A stretch of DNA of 20,421 nt from an uncultured Bacteroidota bacterium (lineage in GTDB: Bacteria; Bacteroidota; Bacteroidia; Chitinophagales; Chitinophagaceae), in assembly GCA_903944755.1 (NCBI GenBank), contig CAJATB010000257.1, positions 1-20,421 of the forward strand, in the 5' to 3' direction. Position numbers and translations under genes: made by a program. Below, piece after piece: positions 15,568-20,421 of this stretch. The notes under the pieces are model-generated. The model was not told where the DNA came from. It did no database searches and saw only the letters and a list, made by a program, of their open reading frames with translations. How positions within the stretch are numbered: position 1 is the first letter of the stretch; every line of letters begins with the position of its first letter.

Positions 15568-16992
15568 ATGAAAAAATTGACCTATTTAGTTATTATTTGT
15601 TTAGCGCCACTTGGTTTGCTAGGCCAAAATAATACAACCATTGCTTATATTGAACAATACAAGGATATTGCAATTCAGGAAATGAAAAGAACGGGCATTC
15701 CAGCTTCTATTACTTTGGCACAAGCAATACTTGAGTCAAGCAGCGGAGAAAGCGTATTAGCAAAAAAATCAAATAACCATTTTGGTATAAAATGCAAATT
15801 GGATTGGAAAGGCGAAACTGTATTGCATGACGACGATACTAAACAGGAATGCTTTAGAGCCTACCCAAATGTGAATAGTTCCTTTAAGGATCATTCAGAC
15901 TTTTTAAAAACTAGGCCTAATTACGCTCCTTTATTTCAACTAGATCCTGTTGATGATTCAGCATGGGCTTATGGATTAAAAAAAGCAGGCTATGCAACCG
16001 CTTCCGATTATCCTAAGAAACTATTAAAAGTGATTGATGACTATGAATTGTCACAATATAATTTCCCGGAATTATTAGAAGAAGTAGAGGCATTTAGTAC
16101 GGACGATACTTTTGAAGTAATAGCCACGCCAATAGCAAAACCTTTAGCAGGTAAATCCGACACACTTATTGTTGTAAAAGATACAAGTAATGTAGTTGCA
16201 AAACCAATTGTATTTGCATTCAGGAACCCTACCGACACCTTGGTTAAAGTAGACACTGTTAAGTCAGATACCCTTAATGTATTAACAAATACGAACAAAC
16301 CACTAATAGCTGATACCCTTGCTTTGAAAGTAACTGATACACTTGCAACAATCGCAAGTGCTCCCATTTCTGTAAATAAAATACAGGGTATTATACCTAG
16401 CGATACACTTACAGTATTTGCGCCAAAAAAACTAAATAGTCTGGAAATAAACTCGGCGCCAGCAGTAAGTATACCTGTGGAAGCTACTAATAGTAATGAT
16501 ACCAGTAGTAAAGAAATTGCACCCATTGTTGTGGTAAAATCTATTTATAATTATCCAAAAGAAAGGTTCAGGGTGAACCAAGTTCCTGCTATTTGGGCAG
16601 ATGCAGGAACCTCCTTATTAAGTATTGCTAGTACCTATAATGTTTCTTTATTTAAATTATTTGAATACAATCATTTAAAAGAAACAGATTTACTAGAAAG
16701 GGACCAATTAATTTTTCTTGCACCTAAGAAAAAAGAAGGTGGTAAAACTATTCATGTTGTAAGAGAAGGAGAAACACTTTATGACATTTGCCAGTCGGAG
16801 GGAATACAATTGAAATACCTACTAGCCTATAATAATCTACAGGCTGGTGCTAACTTAAAACCAGGAGCTTCCCTCCTTTTAGTTAAGCCTAAAGAACAAA
16901 AAAATAAGTTTGAAATTATTAATGAATCCCTTAATAAAAAGGATACTATAAAAAAACAAGACTGGAACTTCTTTAAGCGAAAAAATAAATAA
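15568..16992 (+). CDS. Secreted glucosaminidase with two C-terminal LysM domains
   Basis: A 474-residue exported cell-wall hydrolase. The signal peptide is residues 1-19 (LLG|Q). The GH73-type glucosaminidase domain (about 25-162) has the catalytic glutamate E56 in LAQAILESSSGES and the NNHFGIKCK and KDHSDFLKTRPNYAPLF segments of FlgJ-like N-acetylglucosaminidases. A long Thr/Asp/Val-rich linker (about 175-325) repeats an xDTL motif six times. Two LysM modules, about 345-386 and 394-440, should hold the enzyme on peptidoglycan. The role is probably peptidoglycan turnover or septum cleavage. It follows the O-methyltransferase by two bases and precedes hpt by 16. Confidence 0.92.
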   Translation: MKKLTYLVIICLAPLGLLGQNNTTIAYIEQYKDIAIQEMKRTGIPASITLAQAILESSSGESVLAKKSNNHFGIKCKLDWKGETVLHDDDTKQECFRAYPNVNSSFKDHSDFLKTRPNYAPLFQLDPVDDSAWAYGLKKAGYATASDYPKKLLKVIDDYELSQYNFPELLEEVEAFSTDDTFEVIATPIAKPLAGKSDTLIVVKDTSNVVAKPIVFAFRNPTDTLVKVDTVKSDTLNVLTNTNKPLIADTLALKVTDTLATIASAPISVNKIQGIIPSDTLTVFAPKKLNSLEINSAPAVSIPVEATNSNDTSSKEIAPIVVVKSIYNYPKERFRVNQVPAIWADAGTSLLSIASTYNVSLFKLFEYNHLKETDLLERDQLIFLAPKKKEGGKTIHVVREGETLYDICQSEGIQLKYLLAYNNLQAGANLKPGASLLLVKPKEQKNKFEIINESLNKKDTIKKQDWNFFKRKNK

Positions 16993-17008
16993 CCCTTAAT
17001 AAAAATAC

Positions 17009-17548
17009 ATGTCACTACTAAAAATTATTGATAAAGAGTTTGTCCCTTATTTAGGAGAACAAGAAATACAAGAAAAAATTACTTTATTAGCTGCACAATT
17101 GAATAAAGAATATGAAGGCAAAAAACCACTTTTCCTTTCAATTCTAAACGGTTCTTTTTTATTTACAGCCGACCTATTTAAACAAATTACCATTGAAGCC
17201 GAAGTGTCCTTTATAAAACTAGCTTCCTATAAAGGCACTAGTTCAACTGGTAATGTTATCACTGCTATTGGATTAGACGCAAATGTTAATGGAAGACATG
17301 TTATTATATTAGAAGACATTATTGATACGGGTAAAACGCTACACCACTATTTACCCGACTTAGCTTCTCATCAACCAGCCTCTGTTAAAATTGCAGTATT
17401 GCTAAATAAAACAGAAGCATTGGCCTACCCTGTAAAAGTTGATTATAGCTGCTTTGATATTCCAAATAAATTTGTAGTGGGTTATGGCCTGGATTATGAT
17501 GGCCTTGGAAGAAATTCAAAAGATATTTATCAACTAAAAGAAGATTAG
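17009..17548 (+). CDS. hpt: Hypoxanthine phosphoribosyltransferase
   Basis: A 179-residue type I phosphoribosyltransferase that salvages hypoxanthine (and often guanine) to IMP/GMP with PRPP. The PRPP-binding loop VIILEDIIDTGKTL (98-111) is intact. LNGSF (46-50) is the pyrophosphate loop, VSFIKLASYKGT supplies the flexible-loop region, and FVVGYGLDYDGLGRN near the C-terminus is characteristic of bacterial Hpt. The start ATG is 16 bases after the glucosaminidase stop. It ends 55 bases before the bidirectional terminator shared with dnaJ. Confidence 0.94.
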   Translation: MSLLKIIDKEFVPYLGEQEIQEKITLLAAQLNKEYEGKKPLFLSILNGSFLFTADLFKQITIEAEVSFIKLASYKGTSSTGNVITAIGLDANVNGRHVIILEDIIDTGKTLHHYLPDLASHQPASVKIAVLLNKTEALAYPVKVDYSCFDIPNKFVVGYGLDYDGLGRNSKDIYQLKED

Positions 17549-17603
17549 TGTGCATATAGTTAAATGAATAAGGGAATTACTCATTTAAAAAATCATACGC
17601 CAT

Positions 17604-17634
17604 AAAAAAAGGGGATTAAAAATCCCCTTTTTTT
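17604..17634. terminator. Bidirectional intrinsic terminator between hpt and dnaJ
   Basis: A seven-base A run, GGGGATT, a three-base loop, AATCCCC and a seven-base T run give a perfect G+C-rich stem that can extend to 14 pairs. Because the A run becomes a T run on the other strand, it can stop transcripts from both sides. It ends one base before the dnaJ stop codon. Confidence 0.92.
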
Positions 17635-17635
17635 A

Positions 17636-18811
17636 TTATTTGAAAGCTTCTTTCACTTTATCGTAAAAACTTTTATCTCCTTTAATTGGCTTGGGTTGGA
17701 AGTTAGTACTAGCCTGCATTTTCTCCAATGCCACTTTTTCTTCCTCACTTACTTCTTGTGGTGTCCATATATTTACATGTATTAATTGGTCACCCCTTCC
17801 ATAACCTTGCACTTCAGGGAACCCTTTTCCTTTTAACCTGAACATTTTCCCACTTTGAGTACCCGCTGGTATTTTAATTTTTGCACGGCCGTCTATAGTA
17901 GGTACTTCCACACTGGTACCAAAGATAGCATCAGGAATAGTAATATATAAATCATAAGCTACATTCAAACCATCCCTATGAAGTGATTCATGTGGTTCTT
18001 CTTGTATCATGATAATTAAATCTCCTGCAGCTCCCCCACGTTCGCCAGCATTGCCCTTTCCGGACATACTTAATTGCATTCCGTCTTGCACACCAGCAGG
18101 GATGTCTATGGAAATAGTTTCTTCTCCGTATACCCTACCTTCTCCTTTACATGAGGTACATTTAGTAGTTACAGTACTTCCTTCTCCATTACAAGTAGGA
18201 CAAGTATTTACTGTTTGCATTTGTCCTAAAAAGGTATTGGTTACTTTTCTTACTTGTCCCGATCCATTACAAGTATTACAAGTTTGTAAACTGTTTTTGT
18301 CCTTCGCTCCATTTCCGCCACAAGTTGTACAAAGGACATGTTTTTTTACTTTCACTTGCTTATTTACGCCATTTGCTATTTCTTCAAAATTCAGTTTTAG
18401 CTTAATACGCAAATTACTTCCACGTTGTCCTCTTGTCCTTCCACCACCTCTGCTTGACTGACGCCCTCCTCCTCCAAAAAAACCACCAAAGCCTTCGTCA
18501 CCAAATATGTCACCAAACTGACTAAAAATATCGTTCATGTCCATTCCTGCTCCACCATGGAAACCACCACCGCCTCCAGCGCCTTGGCCAAATGCAGCAT
18601 GTCCATGACGGTCATACTTTGCCTTCTTATCGTTGTCACTTAAAATTTCGTAGGCTTCTGCCGCTTCTTTAAATTTTTCTTCCGCTGCTTTATCACCAGG
18701 GTTTCTGTCTGGATGAAATTGCATAGCCACTTTACGGTATGCTTTTTTTATCTCCTCTGCAGATGCAGATTTACTAACTCCAAGTATTTCGTAATAATCT
18801 CTTTTTGCCAT
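17636..18811 (-). CDS. dnaJ: Chaperone protein DnaJ
   Basis: A 391-residue type I Hsp40 that delivers substrates to DnaK and stimulates its ATPase. The J domain (1-70) has HPD at 33-35. A Gly/Phe-rich region follows (about 72-128). Four CxxCxGxG-type zinc motifs begin at C161, C178, C204 and C218; the first reads CTTCGGNG. The C-terminal substrate-binding domains include VQDGMQLSMSGKGNAGERGG and PAGTQSGKMFRLKGKGFP. All parts are complete. It starts 10 bases after grpE, giving a grpE-dnaJ operon; dnaK is not in the window. Confidence 0.97.
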   Translation of the reverse strand: MAKRDYYEILGVSKSASAEEIKKAYRKVAMQFHPDRNPGDKAAEEKFKEAAEAYEILSDNDKKAKYDRHGHAAFGQGAGGGGGFHGGAGMDMNDIFSQFGDIFGDEGFGGFFGGGGRQSSRGGGRTRGQRGSNLRIKLKLNFEEIANGVNKQVKVKKHVLCTTCGGNGAKDKNSLQTCNTCNGSGQVRKVTNTFLGQMQTVNTCPTCNGEGSTVTTKCTSCKGEGRVYGEETISIDIPAGVQDGMQLSMSGKGNAGERGGAAGDLIIMIQEEPHESLHRDGLNVAYDLYITIPDAIFGTSVEVPTIDGRAKIKIPAGTQSGKMFRLKGKGFPEVQGYGRGDQLIHVNIWTPQEVSEEEKVALEKMQASTNFQPKPIKGDKSFYDKVKEAFK

Positions 18812-18821
18812 AGTATTTAAT

Positions 18822-19361
18822 TTATTTGCCTACGACCACTTTAGCAAAACGAATAATTTTATCATTTAAGAAATAACCTTTTGTTACTTCATCCACTACC
18901 TTTCCTTTCATCTTATTATTCGCAGCAGGGATTTCTGTAATCGCTTCATGTAACTCAACATTAAAATCCTTGTTCACACTTTCCATAGCTACTAAACCTT
19001 TGGCTTGCATCGTAGAACGAATTTTATTAAACACTAACTGGATGCCTTCTCTTTGAACGACGATATCATCGGATGTATTTAATTGCTTTTCAGCACGATC
19101 ACAATCGTCTAATACATCCAGCAAAGAAACAATCACGTCCTTGCCAGCAGTTTGAATAAGGTCAATTCTTTCTTTTGCTGTTCTTCTCTTAAAATTCTCG
19201 AATTCAGCCAGTAAACGCAAGAATTTGTCCTTTTGGTCTGCCAAATCTGCCTTTAATTGGTCTAATTCGCTAATTGGCTCAGTTTCGACTTCAGGGGCAT
19301 TTTCAGCGTTATTTACCGCATCAATCACAGGTTCTGTTTCGTTTATTTCTTTTTCTTCCAT
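18822..19361 (-). CDS. grpE: Nucleotide exchange factor GrpE
   Basis: A 179-residue protein. An acidic, disordered N-terminus (about 1-35) leads into a long coiled coil (QLKADLADQKDKFLRLLAEFENFKRRTAKERIDL, about 35-70). The C-terminal head has the signature LDVLDDCDRAEKQL, INEIFN-like and MKGKVVDEVTKGYFLNDKIIRFAKVVV segments of the family. GrpE releases ADP from DnaK. It is the first gene of the grpE-dnaJ operon and has a well-matched promoter upstream. No CIRCE element was found, so HrcA-type control is not indicated by the sequence. Confidence 0.96.
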   Translation of the reverse strand: MEEKEINETEPVIDAVNNAENAPEVETEPISELDQLKADLADQKDKFLRLLAEFENFKRRTAKERIDLIQTAGKDVIVSLLDVLDDCDRAEKQLNTSDDIVVQREGIQLVFNKIRSTMQAKGLVAMESVNKDFNVELHEAITEIPAANNKMKGKVVDEVTKGYFLNDKIIRFAKVVVGK

Positions 19362-19388
19362 AAGTGCTTAATTATTGCAAATTAGTCC

Positions 19389-19419
19389 CAAAAATATTGC
19401 CAAACCTGTAAACGAGCAA
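19389..19419 (-). promoter_or_regulatory. Promoter of the grpE-dnaJ operon
   Basis: On the minus strand TTG (19419-19417) and TATTTTTG (19396-19389) are 20 bases apart, an exact match to the Bacteroidota housekeeping pattern. The leader would be about 20 nt. Nothing resembling a separate heat-shock promoter or CIRCE repeat is visible. Confidence 0.7.
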
Positions 19420-19452
19420 AATTGACATAAAATGGGCCTAAAAATGAACAAG

Positions 19453-19479
19453 TTGTCACTTATTCTGTGCCTATATTTG
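19453..19479 (+). promoter_or_regulatory. Promoter of the RlmI-type methyltransferase gene, near-leaderless
   Basis: TTG (19453-19455) is followed after 16 bases by TATATTTG (19472-19479), an exact -7 match. The -7 element ends only four bases before the ATG at 19484, so the transcript should begin at or within a few bases of the start codon. Confidence 0.65.
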
Positions 19480-19483
19480 CGAC

Positions 19484-20421
19484 ATGACAAAGGTGTATTT
19501 AAACAAGCGGATAACACAAAGGATTGCCATGGGTCACCCATGGATTTATAACAACGAAGTGGACCGTATCGCAGGGCCTATTGAACCAGGTGATATAGTG
19601 GAAGTGTATTACTTTGATGGCCAATTAGCGGGGAGAGGTTATATAAACCCAGAATCTCAAATTATTATTCGCTTACTTACTAGGAAGCGGGAAGAAATTG
19701 ACCCGGCATTCTTTCATAAGAAAATTGAGGAAGCTTGGGCTTACCGCAAACAATTAGGCTATGTAGAAAACTGCCGTTTAGTATTTGGGGAAGCCGATGG
19801 CCTTCCTGCATTAATTATTGACAAATTCAATGACTATTTCGTAATTCAAACATTATCCCTAGGTATTGAAAAATGGAAACCAGCAATTGTGGATGCCATT
19901 CAAGCAATATTTAAACCAAAGGGAATTTACGAAAGGAATGATGTTCCTGTAAGAGAATTAGAAGGACTTGTACAAATTAAAGATTTTTTAACTGATCCCT
20001 TCCCTACCGAAATTATTATAAACGAAAACGGGTTACAGTTTTATGTAAATATTGAGACTGGACAAAAAACCGGCTATTTTTTAGACCAACAAGACAACAG
20101 AAAAGCAATACAAAATATTGTTAAGGGCGCTGATGTGCTTGGTGCTTTTACGTATACAGGCACTTTCGAAATTCATGCAGCACATTACGGAGCAAAATCG
20201 GTTTTAGGAATTGATATTTCTGAAAATGCAGTTGCACAAGCCAATAAAAACGCGGCATTGAATAAACTAGACCATATTGTTAAATTTGAAACAATGAACG
20301 CGTTTGATGTGTTAAAGAAATGGGGAAAGGAAGGTAGAAAGTATGATGTAGTAATGTTGGACCCTCCTGCCTTTACAAAAAGTAGAAATAGTATTGACAA
20401 AGCAGTCACTGGCTATAAAGA
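19484..20421 (+). CDS. Class I SAM-dependent rRNA methyltransferase, RlmI/RlmK family (3' end beyond right edge)
   Basis: About 312 codons are present and the gene runs off the right end. The N-terminal PUA domain (about 1-75) opens with VYLNKRITQRIAMGHPWIYN, the standard RlmI start. A linker with GIYERNDVPVRELEGL follows. The Rossmann core has TGYFLDQQDNR, motif I VLGAFTYTGTFEIHAAHYGA, GIDIS and the catalytic-region motif VMLDPPAF. The closest characterised relative, E. coli RlmI, makes m5C1962 in 23S rRNA. The family also includes proteins of other or unknown specificity, so the exact target is inferred. Motif I differs slightly from the common VLD.FCYTG form. Divergent from grpE. Confidence 0.9.
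   Translation, partial: MTKVYLNKRITQRIAMGHPWIYNNEVDRIAGPIEPGDIVEVYYFDGQLAGRGYINPESQIIIRLLTRKREEIDPAFFHKKIEEAWAYRKQLGYVENCRLVFGEADGLPALIIDKFNDYFVIQTLSLGIEKWKPAIVDAIQAIFKPKGIYERNDVPVRELEGLVQIKDFLTDPFPTEIIINENGLQFYVNIETGQKTGYFLDQQDNRKAIQNIVKGADVLGAFTYTGTFEIHAAHYGAKSVLGIDISENAVAQANKNAALNKLDHIVKFETMNAFDVLKKWGKEGRKYDVVMLDPPAFTKSRNSIDKAVTGYK

Noticed and set aside
16041..16526. Minus-strand open frame of 161 codons
   Set aside because: It is the antisense shadow of the Thr/Asp/Val-rich linker of the glucosaminidase gene; its serine/valine-rich product follows from that composition.
18009..18461. Plus-strand open frame of 150 codons within dnaJ
   Set aside because: It is the antisense of the zinc-motif region of dnaJ; its Cys/Pro-rich product is explained by that, and the dnaJ frame is unambiguous.
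20185..20409. Minus-strand open frame of 74 codons near the right edge
   Set aside because: It is antisense to the methyltransferase core (GIDIS to VMLDPPAF), which is clearly the coding frame.

Overview
The window reads as chromosomal DNA of a Bacteroidota bacterium, most likely from the Chitinophagaceae/Sphingobacteriales side. This rests on AT-rich coding, lipid-free 'NAQ'-type signal peptides, a type IX secretion (T9SS) C-terminal domain, a membrane-anchored AraC-type regulator, and three promoters that fit the Bacteroidota pattern TTG-N16..20-TAnnTTTG. The family-level guess is inference; there is no rRNA gene here to anchor it.

Left end (1-2438, minus strand): a two-gene surface-protein unit. 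A small secreted protein with a T9SS sorting domain is followed by a long phage-tail-fibre-like protein that runs off the left edge. The long gene is continuously open from 1858 to base 1 and carries two tandem 60-residue repeats. Positions 2439-2619 are non-coding and hold two inverted repeats and a possible promoter.

2620-9077 (minus strand): six co-directional genes. recG, a Xaa-Pro aminopeptidase, pssA, purS and rsmI have small gaps and look like one transcription unit. They are followed by a seven-TM AraC-type regulator with its own well-matched promoter inside the end of rsmI.

9098-12840 (plus strand): trpS, a deoxynucleoside kinase, a GlcD-like FAD dehydrogenase and a small predicted outer-membrane protein. 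The last gene overlaps, tail to tail, a LOG-family nucleotide hydrolase on the minus strand (12812-13360).

13447-17548 (plus strand): a sodium:solute symporter, an O-methyltransferase, a glucosaminidase-LysM cell-wall hydrolase and hpt. All are tightly spaced. A bidirectional terminator at 17604-17634 separates hpt from the convergent grpE-dnaJ chaperone operon (17636-19361, minus). A divergent promoter region then leads to an RlmI-type 23S rRNA methyltransferase cut by the right edge.

Most of the window is ordinary housekeeping sequence. The part most worth a second look is the left-end surface-protein pair with its palindrome-rich upstream region and adjacent membrane-bound regulator. I see no tRNA, rRNA, CRISPR array, insertion sequence or integrase, and no gene-free stretch longer than about 180 bases.
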